Source: a virus
Reading direction: 5' to 3' (one strand)
Length of the DNA: 22,925 bases
Virus record (IMG/VR): IMGVR_UViG_3300027749_000489
Location: 1 to 22,925 of that record
The notes beneath the pieces are model-generated. The model searched no databases. It was not told the DNA's origin and saw only the letters and a program-made list of their open reading frames with translations. The stretch's first letter is position 1; every line of letters begins with the position of its first letter. This document shows positions 16,020 to 22,925 of the stretch, in pieces. A program made the position numbers and the translations under genes.

Positions 16020-16778
16020 ATGACTGAGAACGAAAACGAACGCCAAAAGATAGTGCAATATGTGCAAGCCATGTTAGGCAGTGGCATGATTGATGTAGAG
16101 TTAGACCCTGTACATTACAATACTGCTATTGACCGTGCATTGGCTAAATTCCGCCAACGTAGCAGCAATGCTGTAGAAGAAAGTTTTGGATTCTTGACCT
16201 TGCAATTGGATCAAAATGAATACATAATGCCACAGGAAGTTACTAATGTTAGACAGATTTTCCGTCGCAGTATTGGTAGTAGAACAGGTGGTGGACAAGG
16301 TGGTACACTTTATGAACCATTTAACCTAGCATATTCTAACACCTATTTGCTGACAAGTACAAATATGGGCGGTTTAGCCACTTACTATGCGTTTGCTAGC
16401 TATCAGAAATTAGTGGGTAAAATGTTTGGCGGTGAGATCAACTTCACATTTAACAAAACTACTAAAAAACTCACAGTTATGCAACGTCCTAGAGCTGAAG
16501 AAGAAGTTATGCTATGGATGTATAATTACAGACCAGACTTTAATCTAATACAAGATCAGTTTGCAGGACAATGGCTTAAGGATTACAGCCTTGCAACTTG
16601 TAAAATTATGCTAGGTGAAGCACGTGAAAAGTTTGGTACAATTGCCAGCCCACAGGGTAGTACAACATTAAATGGTGCAGCGCTCAAGTCTGAGGGCAAG
16701 GCTGAGATTGAGACATTAGAACTTGATCTAATCAACTACAAAGACGGCGGTACTCCTCTTACTTTTGTAATTGGCTAA
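16020..16778 (+). CDS. gp13: Neck protein, T4 gp13-like
   Basis: The 252-aa protein resembles T4 gp13 at both ends. The N-terminal IVQYVQAMLGSGMIDVELDPVHY...AIDRALAKFRQRS parallels the T4 stretch with [26 protein letters not shown]. The C-terminal WLKDYSLATCKIMLGEAREKF, then SPQGSTTLNGAALKSEG and a terminal FVIG parallel RWVKDYATALVKELNG, LPGGVTIDG and ILVG. gp13 forms part of the neck ring sealing the head after packaging. I chose ATG 16020 (MTENENE) over an in-frame ATG at 15969: the longer form adds a hydrophobic stretch absent from the family, lies inside gp14 on the other strand and starts upstream of the promoter-like motif. Confidence 0.85.
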   Translation: MTENENERQKIVQYVQAMLGSGMIDVELDPVHYNTAIDRALAKFRQRSSNAVEESFGFLTLQLDQNEYIMPQEVTNVRQIFRRSIGSRTGGGQGGTLYEPFNLAYSNTYLLTSTNMGGLATYYAFASYQKLVGKMFGGEINFTFNKTTKKLTVMQRPRAEEEVMLWMYNYRPDFNLIQDQFAGQWLKDYSLATCKIMLGEAREKFGTIASPQGSTTLNGAALKSEGKAEIETLELDLINYKDGGTPLTFVIG

Positions 16779-16785
16779 AAAACTC

Positions 16786-16814
16786 TTGACAACTTAATAC
16801 ATATGTAATATATT
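16786..16814 (+). promoter_or_regulatory. Sigma70-type promoter for the dNMP kinase
   Basis: TTGACA (16786-16791) and TATATT (16809-16814) are separated by 17 bases. This is followed by a short leader with AAAGGA (16826-16831) four bases before the ATG. It is the best host-type promoter seen in the window and suggests early expression independent of the surrounding late genes. Confidence 0.75.
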
Positions 16815-16835
16815 ATAGTATCACTAAAGGATGCT

Positions 16836-17471
16836 ATGATTATCGGTTTTGTAGGTTTAATTGGTTCGGGCAAAGATACCGCTGCTGATTATTTGGTAAA
16901 TTTTCACGAGTTTCGTAGAGAAAGTTTTGCTGGTACACTAAAAGATGCGGTAAGTATGGTATTTGGCTGGGATCGTACTTTGCTAGAAGGACGTACAAAA
17001 CAAGCCCGCGAGTGGCGCGAACAACGCGACGACTGGTGGAGCAATCGTTTAGGCATGGAAATTACTCCACGTTGGATTCTACAATGGTGGGGCACAGAAG
17101 TATGCCGTAAAGGATTCCATGATGATATCTGGATTGCTAGTTTAGAAAAGAAACTATACGACAGCAAAGATGATATTGTTATCAGTGATTGCAGATTCCC
17201 CAATGAAATTAAATCAATTAAAGATGCAGGCGGCATTGTTGTACGAGTCATTCGTGGAGCAGAACCCAAGTGGTACGATACAGCCGTACAAGCTAATCAG
17301 GGTAGTGAATTACATCGCACTTTATTAGAAGAACAAGGTATACATCCAAGTGAGACTTCCTGGATTGGTACTAAGTTTGATGCCATATTAGACAACAATA
17401 ACACCATTGATGATTTGTTTAGTCAAATTAAAAATCTGGTTTCAAGTCTCCCTGCCGCCAAGGCAGTTTAA
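16836..17471 (+). CDS. gp1: Deoxynucleoside monophosphate kinase, T4 gp1-like
   Basis: The 211-aa protein starts with a P-loop GLIGSGKDT (residues 7-15), the form seen in dNMP kinases of T4-like phages, followed by AADYL. SFAGTLKDAV (35-44) and a WILQWWGTEVCRKGFHDDIW segment (about 79-98) match the nucleotide-monophosphate-binding part of the family (T4: LMQALGTDLI...YWVKLF). DIVISDCRFPNEIKSIKDAGG and VVRVIRG match the T4 region YIVPDTRQDHEMDAARAMGA and VIHVVRP. The enzyme phosphorylates dTMP, dGMP and hydroxymethyl-dCMP in T4; substrate range here is unknown. It has its own sigma70-like promoter and good ribosome binding site. Its last 44 bases overlap the convergent zinc-ribbon gene. Confidence 0.85.
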   Translation: MIIGFVGLIGSGKDTAADYLVNFHEFRRESFAGTLKDAVSMVFGWDRTLLEGRTKQAREWREQRDDWWSNRLGMEITPRWILQWWGTEVCRKGFHDDIWIASLEKKLYDSKDDIVISDCRFPNEIKSIKDAGGIVVRVIRGAEPKWYDTAVQANQGSELHRTLLEEQGIHPSETSWIGTKFDAILDNNNTIDDLFSQIKNLVSSLPAAKAV

Positions 17472-17763
17472 GTTTATGTAGTATGCGTTGACAGTTAGCA
17501 CATACTGTCTTTAAGTTAGTATATCTACAATTTGTTAAATTTCCATCAATGTAGAATACATTAAACTGTTCAGAATATTTAGAAGTAAAGCCGCATTTAT
17601 CACAGGCAGATTTTTTAGTATATCCAGCTTTGGCCCACAATGGTGTACCTTCTCGGCGTTGGCTTGCACAGTGGTCGCACTTTGACCTATAGAAAGGTCT
17701 CCCCTCCTTATAATAGTTTATAGCAACCGGTCGTTGCCCACATTCATTACATAGATCACGCAT
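17428..17763 (-). CDS. Small double zinc-ribbon, HNH-nuclease-like protein (111 aa)
   Basis: Four Cys-x2-Cys pairs are present: C5/C8, C29/C32, C54/C57 and C88/C91, enough for two zinc ribbons. The C-terminal half (DGNLTNCRYTN then LKTVCANC) has the D-G-N...N...N-L...C-x2-C layout of zinc-supported HNH/endonuclease VII-type folds. A classical catalytic His pair is not evident, so nuclease activity is uncertain. The ending PWRQGDLKPDF and start MRDLCNECGQRPVA look like a conserved small protein of T4-like aquatic phages, recalled from general knowledge and not checked. It is antisense to the end of the dNMP kinase gene (44-base overlap) and divergent from the sheath gene. It could be a DNA-binding regulator or a homing-type nuclease remnant. 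Confidence 0.7.
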   Translation of the reverse strand: MRDLCNECGQRPVAINYYKEGRPFYRSKCDHCASQRREGTPLWAKAGYTKKSACDKCGFTSKYSEQFNVFYIDGNLTNCRYTNLKTVCANCQRILHKLKLPWRQGDLKPDF

Positions 17764-17793
17764 ATTGCGCCCTTTTTGTTGCCCTTTCCTAAG

Positions 17794-17801
17794 TATTTAA
17801 C
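17794..17801 (-). promoter_or_regulatory. Late-promoter-like GTTAAATA for the zinc-ribbon gene
   Basis: Read on the minus strand, GTTAAATA lies 30 bases before the ATG at 17763. It mirrors the GGTAAATA 31 bases before the sheath ATG on the other strand. Confidence 0.35.
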
Positions 17802-17822
17802 CCTGTGTTTTTTCATATAGTA

Positions 17823-17830
17823 GGTAAATA
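17823..17830 (+). promoter_or_regulatory. Late-promoter-like GGTAAATA for tail sheath
   Basis: GGTAAATA is followed by a 31-base leader with the ribosome binding site TAGGAGA and the sheath ATG at 17862. This leader is ordinary in length, unlike those at gp13 and gp14. Confidence 0.55.
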
Positions 17831-17861
17831 ATTCAAGTAATCCAATTAGGAGATATTACAT

Positions 17862-20800
17862 ATGGCAACATTGAATTCACCAGGCGTAAGCGTAACAGTA
17901 ATCGACGAAAGTTTTTATAACCCAGCGTCACCAGGCACTGTTCCTCTACTATTTGTAGCGTCTGCACAAGATAAAACAAACGCAAGCGGCACCATTGCAG
18001 CAGGTACCACAGCAGCAAATGCTGGTAAATTATGGCTCATGACAAGTCAACGTGATTTAGCTGACACCTTTGGTGTTCCGCATTTTTACACTGATGCCAG
18101 CAGCAATCCATTACATGGTGATGAATTAAACGAATACGGTCTACAAGCTGCTTACAGTGTGTTAGGAGTTAGTAGCCGCGCTTATGTTGTTAGAGCAGAT
18201 ATTGATACATCTGCATTAATTCCAAAAGAAAGTGCTCCAAGTGGAAAACCATACGGTGGCCAATATTGGGTTGACACAAATGATAGTAAATTTGGCATTA
18301 AAGAATGGCAACATAGCACATTATCATTTGTTGATAAAACTCCAATTGTATTTGATGATAATACCGATGTAGGATCTTATAAAAATAGTGATTGGAATCA
18401 AGGTCCTGATTTAACAATTGGTCAAGCAGGCGACTATTGTATAATTATTACCATGGATAATAGTTTCCGTATATGGTATAAACAGCCATCAACTACAACA
18501 TGGGTTGTGGTAAGAGATGGATACGGACCACCGGGCGCTCAAAGATCATTGATAATTGGGCCACATTATCAAGTTCCTAATTGGAATAGTAGCACAATTG
18601 ACAAGAGTGTGTGGGTTGTAACAACTAAAGAAAATAATGGTGCTAGTTGGAAAATAAAACGCTATAACAGTTCAGCACAAGGATGGGATACATTATCTAC
18701 TCCTATGTATGCAGATCTTCCAACCGCTATAGCAAAGTTAGATACAGTTGGAGGAAAAAATATTCCAGTAGGATCTGTGTTTGTTGAAGATAATTTTGAT
18801 AACTTTATTAACCCAGATGGAATTTTTAAGGTATGGAGACGTAATTCTACTGGTCCAACATCAATTACTAGCGATAGTCAAAATTATAAAACAAATCAAT
18901 GGTGGGATAATGCAACTGGACATTTAACAACTGCAACTTTTAAAATTAGATATACAGTACCAGGAAGTACAGCATGGAGCGCATTAACCACTATTAATAT
19001 TACACCCGCTAGTTATGGTTCTAATTCCGGAACAAGTATTGCATCTTTAATTCCAGCAGCAATAGCAGGTGCAGGATTACCTAATATTTCATCTACATAT
19101 AATGCTCTTACTGATCAAATAACGATTACACATTTACAAGGTGGAGATTTTGAATTAGTAGAGGTAACAAATAACCCAATTACTCTTGCAGGTATTGGTT
19201 ATACTACTGCTAATGTAATTGTTCCTCCAACTTATGATTATGCTACATACTTGGCAACAGGCTGGGCATCCTTGGACTTCCAGGCCAGTGCAGATGCACC
19301 TTACAATGTTCCAGCAGATGGCACATTGTGGTATGATTCTGTACATGATCAAGTAGATATTTTATATCACAATGGTACAACTTGGGTCGGCTATCACAAT
19401 GCTTTCCCAAATACAGATCCAAATGGCCCAATTGTATCAGCCACTGAACCATTATCAGCAAACGGTCAGAGCGATAGTACACCATTGGTTAATGGTGATA
19501 TTTGGATTTCTACCGCAGATATAGAAATGTATGGTAAAAACATCTATGTTTATAGTACCACTGCAGGTTGGGTAGCACAAGACACCACTGATCAATCAAC
19601 AAGCAACGGTTGGTTATTTGCTGATGTACGTTGGGCAACCACAGGAACATCATTGACTGCTAGCAATATCTATTCATTGATTAGAAGCGATTATTTAGAT
19701 CCAGATACTCCAGATCCTGCTATCTATCCAAGAGGTATGCGTCTGTGGAATACTCGTCGTAGTGGATTTAATGTTAAGAAATATATTTCTGGACATATTG
19801 ATATATATGCAAATAATGGACTTAATGCTCGTTATCCACATAACGCTGGTGAATCAATGGACACATCAGGACACGAATATGCAGCAGATCGTTGGGTAAG
19901 TCAACACAATGTTGCAGCCGATGGATCTGGTGTGTTCGGACGTCATGCACAAAGAGCACAACTAGTACAAGCATTCAAATCAACTATAGATACTAATGCA
20001 ATTATTAGAGACACTGATACTGTTAATTTCAACTTAATGGCTACTCCTGGATATTCAGAAGTTATTCAAAACATGGTTGCACTTAACATCGATCGTGGTC
20101 AAACTGCATTTATAGTTGGAGATACTCCGTTCCGCTTGATGCCAACTGGAACAGAGTTAAGCAACTGGGGATTGAATACTGCTCAAGCATTAGATAACGG
20201 AGATGAAGGTGCAGTTACATATGATGAATATCTAGCATTGTATTATCCAAGTGGTTATACTAACGACAATACAGGCAACTATATTGTTGTTCCACCAAGT
20301 CACATGATGCTACGTACAATTATCAACAGTGATGCCAAGAGCTTCCAATGGTTTGCACCTGCAGGAACACGACGCGGTGGTGTTGACAATGCTACATCAG
20401 TTGGTTATATTACCAGCGAAGGCGAATTTAAATCTACTCCACTATCACAAGGAATACGCGATGTAATGTTAAGTCCAAGTACTAAAGTTGCAATTAACCC
20501 AATTGCGACATTAGCCGGAGTAGGAATTGTAGCCTACGGTCAACGTACTCGTGCAAAGAATGCTAGCTCATTAGATAGAATTAATGTTGCTCGTTTAGTT
20601 TGCTATCTACGTAGACAATTAGATGTTCTTGCAAGACCATTCTTGTTTGAACCTAATGATGCACAAACACGTCGCGAAATCAAAGCCGCAGCAGAAAGTC
20701 TAATGCTAGAGTTGGTAGGCCAACGTGCATTGTATGACTACGTTGTGGTCTGCGATGAAACTAACAATACCGCTGCGAGAATTGATCGCAATGAGTTATA

Positions 20801-20894
20801 TATGGATATCGCTATTGAACCTGTTAAAGCAGTTGAGTTTATTTACATTCCTCTAAGACTGAAAAATACTGGTGATATCAAAGCTGGTCTATAA
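17862..20894 (+). CDS. gp18: Tail sheath protein, T4 gp18-like, with large insertion (1010 aa)
   Basis: The N-terminus (SPGVSVTVIDES, then FVASAQDK) and especially the C-terminal third are clear sheath: NPIATLAGVGIVAYGQRT, NASSLDRINVARLVCYLRR, LFEPNDAQTRREI, RALYDYVVVCDETNNT, IDRNELYMDI and VEFIYIPL align in order with T4 gp18 (NPIASFRGRG..VYG, RVNVR, YDFRVVCDETNNT, IDRNEFVADI). The sheath polymerises around the tail tube and contracts at injection. T4 gp18 is 659 aa. The extra length is between about residues 120 and 575, where W-containing beta modules repeat (GGQYWVDTN, GTLWYDS...NGTTWVG, GDIWIST...TTAGWVAQD). These are probably surface-exposed insert domains. Strong ribosome binding site; the stop is followed after 2 bases by the promoter for tail tube. 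Confidence 0.93.
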   Translation: MATLNSPGVSVTVIDESFYNPASPGTVPLLFVASAQDKTNASGTIAAGTTAANAGKLWLMTSQRDLADTFGVPHFYTDASSNPLHGDELNEYGLQAAYSVLGVSSRAYVVRADIDTSALIPKESAPSGKPYGGQYWVDTNDSKFGIKEWQHSTLSFVDKTPIVFDDNTDVGSYKNSDWNQGPDLTIGQAGDYCIIITMDNSFRIWYKQPSTTTWVVVRDGYGPPGAQRSLIIGPHYQVPNWNSSTIDKSVWVVTTKENNGASWKIKRYNSSAQGWDTLSTPMYADLPTAIAKLDTVGGKNIPVGSVFVEDNFDNFINPDGIFKVWRRNSTGPTSITSDSQNYKTNQWWDNATGHLTTATFKIRYTVPGSTAWSALTTINITPASYGSNSGTSIASLIPAAIAGAGLPNISSTYNALTDQITITHLQGGDFELVEVTNNPITLAGIGYTTANVIVPPTYDYATYLATGWASLDFQASADAPYNVPADGTLWYDSVHDQVDILYHNGTTWVGYHNAFPNTDPNGPIVSATEPLSANGQSDSTPLVNGDIWISTADIEMYGKNIYVYSTTAGWVAQDTTDQSTSNGWLFADVRWATTGTSLTASNIYSLIRSDYLDPDTPDPAIYPRGMRLWNTRRSGFNVKKYISGHIDIYANNGLNARYPHNAGESMDTSGHEYAADRWVSQHNVAADGSGVFGRHAQRAQLVQAFKSTIDTNAIIRDTDTVNFNLMATPGYSEVIQNMVALNIDRGQTAFIVGDTPFRLMPTGTELSNWGLNTAQALDNGDEGAVTYDEYLALYYPSGYTNDNTGNYIVVPPSHMMLRTIINSDAKSFQWFAPAGTRRGGVDNATSVGYITSEGEFKSTPLSQGIRDVMLSPSTKVAINPIATLAGVGIVAYGQRTRAKNASSLDRINVARLVCYLRRQLDVLARPFLFEPNDAQTRREIKAAAESLMLELVGQRALYDYVVVCDETNNTAARIDRNELYMDIAIEPVKAVEFIYIPLRLKNTGDIKAGL

Positions 20895-20896
20895 TC

Positions 20897-20904
20897 GGTA
20901 AATA
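20897..20904 (+). promoter_or_regulatory. Late-promoter-like GGTAAATA for tail tube
   Basis: GGTAAATA starts two bases after the sheath stop. AAGGAG at 20914-20919 then gives a strong ribosome binding site before the ATG at 20927. A separate promoter fits the high demand for tube subunits. Confidence 0.55.
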
Positions 20905-20926
20905 ACATAGAATAAGGAGCATTTAT

Positions 20927-21574
20927 ATGCCAATTGCAAGTTTAAATAGATTTACAGTACCATTACCGGCTGGAGCAGGAGCAACAACCCAGGGACTGTT
21001 AATGCCAAAATTACAGTATCGCTTTCGCGTTACATTGGATCAATTTGGCGTAGGCGGCAAACAAAGCACTGAATTAACTAAACAAGTTATGAGTGTTAGC
21101 CGCCCTGAAATAATATTTGATGATTTCACATTAGATGTTTACAATAGCAGAATTAAAATGCTAGGTAAACATAAAATTAGTGATGTTAAATTTAAAGTTA
21201 GAGATGATGCTAGTGGTGTTGTTGCCAAGAAAGTTGGCGAACAAATGCAAAAGCAATATGACTTCTTTGAACAAAGTGGTGCAGCAAGTGCTGTTGATTA
21301 TAAATTCAGAATGCGTGTAGAGATCCTCGACGGCGGCAATGGTGCATATGAACCAGTAACACTTGAAAGTTTTGAATACTTAGGTTGTTTTGTTAAACAA
21401 ATTACCTATGCAGGTGGCGATTATACCAAGAACGATCCTCTAGATATTGATATGTCAATATCTGTTGATAATGTAATTCAACTTGAAGCACCTGGCGGCA
21501 CAGCCAGCGGCATTGGATTAGACATTGGTAGAGTTGTTCGTGAGAATAAGAACCAAGGGCTAGCTACTGGTTAA
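20927..21574 (+). CDS. gp19: Tail tube protein, T4 gp19-like
   Basis: The 215-aa protein has the tube-protein pattern: YRFRVTLDQFG, SVSRPEIIFDDFTLDVYNSRIKMLGKHK (which corresponds to the R-P...YNSR...GKH block of gp19 family members), KFKVRDDASG, a segment with YDFFEQ, then FEYLGCFVKQITYAGGDYTKNDPLDIDMSISVDNV at the C-terminal end. The product forms the hexameric inner tube through which DNA passes. It is slightly longer than T4 gp19 (163 aa). Placement right after sheath is the conserved T4 order 18-19. A strong ribosome binding site, its own promoter-like motif and a terminator after the stop make it an independent high-level unit. Confidence 0.92.
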   Translation: MPIASLNRFTVPLPAGAGATTQGLLMPKLQYRFRVTLDQFGVGGKQSTELTKQVMSVSRPEIIFDDFTLDVYNSRIKMLGKHKISDVKFKVRDDASGVVAKKVGEQMQKQYDFFEQSGAASAVDYKFRMRVEILDGGNGAYEPVTLESFEYLGCFVKQITYAGGDYTKNDPLDIDMSISVDNVIQLEAPGGTASGIGLDIGRVVRENKNQGLATG

Positions 21575-21595
21575 TAACCATTAACTATAAAGTCA

Positions 21596-21618
21596 AACCT
21601 GGATTTATCCGGGTTTTT
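21596..21618 (+). terminator. Rho-independent terminator after tail tube
   Basis: AACCTGG (21596-21602) pairs with CCGGGTT (21609-21615) with one G-U pair around ATTTAT, followed by a run of T (21614-21618). GTCAAA (21592-21597) and TTTGAC (21620-21625) could extend pairing outward. It lies 21 bases after the gp19 stop. Confidence 0.8.
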
Positions 21619-21623
21619 CTTTG

Positions 21624-21631
21624 ACTAAATA
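21624..21631 (+). promoter_or_regulatory. Late-promoter-like ACTAAATA for the 386-aa gene
   Basis: ACTAAATA-TTAAT-ATG has exactly the motif-to-ATG spacing seen at gp13 and lies directly behind the terminator. Only a leaderless or near-leaderless transcript is possible from this site. Confidence 0.55.
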
Positions 21632-21636
21632 TTAAT

Positions 21637-22797
21637 ATGACTTCACAACATTTTCAAAATTTTGTAACCAACGGAACTGGCCAAACAGTTATGAAAGACT
21701 TTCAACATGCAAATAGATTGTATATTAACAATGGCTTTGCAAGAGCACCTAAAGTTGGATTTTTATATTTTGTAAGATTTAATCTTAATAAAGATGCAAT
21801 ACCAGATAAAACATGGAATGAGAAAAATATTAATGTTGTAGGATTGCTGGCTAAAAAAGTAGACCTTCCTAAATTCACAATTGCTACAGAAACATTGAAT
21901 CAATATAATAGAAAAACTATAGTACAAAAAAGTATAAGTTATAATCCTATTAATATAGATCTACACGACGATAATACAGATATTACTCATTCACTTTGGG
22001 AAAATTATTACAAACATTATTATGTTGACGGACTTCAATCTGATGCTGCATATGGTAATACAAAATACGAAGAAAAAGATTACAATTACGGTAGATATGA
22101 TTCTTTACATAATCAGGGTGGCCGATCAGATACAAAACCAGTATCAGAAAATTTCTTTAGGTCAATTGACATTTATGTATTACATCAAAAGAATTTTACC
22201 AAATACACACTAGTTAATCCTAAAATTAAAGATTGGAAACATGATTCCGTGGATCAATCATCAGGTAATAAAGTATTACAAAATAGTATGACTGTTGAAT
22301 ACGAAAGTGTATTTTATAAAAAAGGAAAACTAAAAAAAGGTAGTGATGATTATATGATTGAGGAATATCTTGATCAAACACCAAGTCCACACACCATCGG
22401 TAATGACGGAGACGAATATCGCAGAAGTCCTTCTACATTTGATGACCAATTAGCAACACAGACTTTTGGAGTAAAAAATAGACCAGGCGAAGGCGATTTA
22501 TTGTCTCAACTTGGAACCACTGTGCTTAGAAATTATATAAATCAAAACGGACTTACTAGGCAAACAGCCACAGCATATAATATTGCAGGTAGTGCTTTAA
22601 CTGCTGCACTAAGTTCAGGACCAGGCAAATACGGTGCTGCTGGTCCTGCAAATGATTATGCTGAAACGCCTGGAAATCAGCCTGGAGTTTTTAACTTGTT
22701 TGGCGGAGTTAAAATTGATTTATTTAAAGGACTCAATGTCAGCGTTGACGGCATTACTAGAGCTAATCCAGCATCGTTGTTATTTCCTAAAGGTTAA
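21637..22797 (+). CDS. Tail tube/tube-initiator-like structural protein (386 aa)
   Basis: Residues about 40-245 have the flavour of phage tail-tube-fold proteins: KVGFLYFVRFNL, a KKVDLPKF then YNRKTIVQKSISYNPINI stretch, SLWENYYKHYYVDG, and WKHDSVDQSS...LQNSMTVEYESVFYKKG. Position directly after the tube gene also fits a paralogue or a gp48/gp54-like tube initiator or baseplate component, but I cannot align it confidently with either. The C-terminal 100 residues are Gly/Ala/Asn-rich with SGPGKYGAAGPANDY and end in NPASLLFPKG. No Shine-Dalgarno is visible. The next gene follows after 2 bases, so it is co-translated. Structural role likely, exact part unknown. Confidence 0.65.
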   Translation: MTSQHFQNFVTNGTGQTVMKDFQHANRLYINNGFARAPKVGFLYFVRFNLNKDAIPDKTWNEKNINVVGLLAKKVDLPKFTIATETLNQYNRKTIVQKSISYNPINIDLHDDNTDITHSLWENYYKHYYVDGLQSDAAYGNTKYEEKDYNYGRYDSLHNQGGRSDTKPVSENFFRSIDIYVLHQKNFTKYTLVNPKIKDWKHDSVDQSSGNKVLQNSMTVEYESVFYKKGKLKKGSDDYMIEEYLDQTPSPHTIGNDGDEYRRSPSTFDDQLATQTFGVKNRPGEGDLLSQLGTTVLRNYINQNGLTRQTATAYNIAGSALTAALSSGPGKYGAAGPANDYAETPGNQPGVFNLFGGVKIDLFKGLNVSVDGITRANPASLLFPKG

Positions 22798-22799
22798 TA

Positions 22800-22925
22800 A
22801 TGGCAACATATTCTAATTTACCACCTGCTGATACTGCACAATCAAATGCTACTTTAAAAGCATTTGACAATTATTATTCACAGCCGGTTGAATTAAGTTC
22901 ATCTGTGTTAGCAGCAATGAAGGCA
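22800..22925 (+). CDS. 5' end of a probable virion protein (partial)
   Basis: The ATG at 22800 starts two bases after the preceding stop and the frame stays open for 42 codons to the window edge. The peptide starts MATYSNLPPADT and has FDNYYSQPVELSSSVLAAMKA. No Shine-Dalgarno is visible, consistent with coupling to the upstream gene. The Y-x-x-P-V-x-L-x-x-x-V-x-x-A-M-K pattern is reminiscent of small virion proteins near the tube gene of marine T4-like phages, but this is memory only. The function cannot be assigned from the part present. Confidence 0.6.
   Translation, partial: MATYSNLPPADTAQSNATLKAFDNYYSQPVELSSSVLAAMKA

Noticed and set aside
22022-22213. Plus-strand out-of-frame ORF inside the 386-aa gene (also 22634-22816)
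   Set aside because: Both are shadows of the real frame with atypical composition and no ribosome binding site.

Overview
The window is an AT-rich stretch of a T4-like contractile-tailed phage genome (myovirus morphology, virulent type). The placement rests on recognisable relatives of T4 neck proteins gp13 and gp14, tail sheath stabiliser gp15, tail sheath gp18, tail tube gp19 and dNMP kinase gp1. The fibre modules (GALQVVGGVGIGG and GGATGS..YQS repeats, collagen-like Gly-X-Gln, peptidase S74 chaperone) are of the kind seen in the marine/freshwater branch of T4-like phages (cyanophage and pelagiphage relatives). The host cannot be read from this sequence.

Layout. (1) 1-8602, plus strand: a tail-fibre/adhesin cluster. 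It holds the 3' end of one structural gene, a 307-aa and a 1448-aa modular repeat fibre, a 73-aa protein built of three FNEV repeats, and a 983-aa collagen-like fibre with a C-terminal self-cleaving chaperone. (2) 8667-12906, plus strand: a cassette of four enzyme genes directly behind the collagen-like fibre. These are a five-bladed beta-propeller glycosidase-like protein, a methyltransferase-helical repeat-methyltransferase fusion, a GT2 glycosyltransferase and a 2OG-Fe(II) oxygenase. (3) 12907-15991, minus strand: Nudix hydrolase, gp15 and gp14, convergent with the cassette. (4) 16020-17471, plus strand: gp13 and then dNMP kinase with its own host-type promoter. A small zinc-ribbon/HNH-like gene lies on the minus strand and overlaps the kinase tail to tail. 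(5) 17862-22925, plus strand: an unusually long sheath (1010 aa), tail tube, terminator, a tube/initiator-like structural gene and the start of one more gene.

Regulation. Eight sites of the form NNTAAATA sit just upstream of genes on both strands and resemble the T4 late promoter TATAAATA. At gp13/gp14 two of them abut back to back in a 28-base gap and are so close to the start codons that the transcripts should be leaderless or nearly so. The only good sigma70-type promoter seen (TTGACA-17-TATATT) precedes the dNMP kinase, as expected for an early nucleotide-metabolism gene inside a late region.

Most interesting points. A hydroxylase/glycosyltransferase/methyltransferase cassette lies behind a collagen-like fibre and might modify fibre or host-surface glycan. 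The conserved gp15 N-terminus lies upstream of any usable in-frame start, and an ATG one base after the gp14 stop is out of frame. The late promoters at gp13/gp14 are back to back. The collagen-like fibre carries an exact 219-bp internal duplication.
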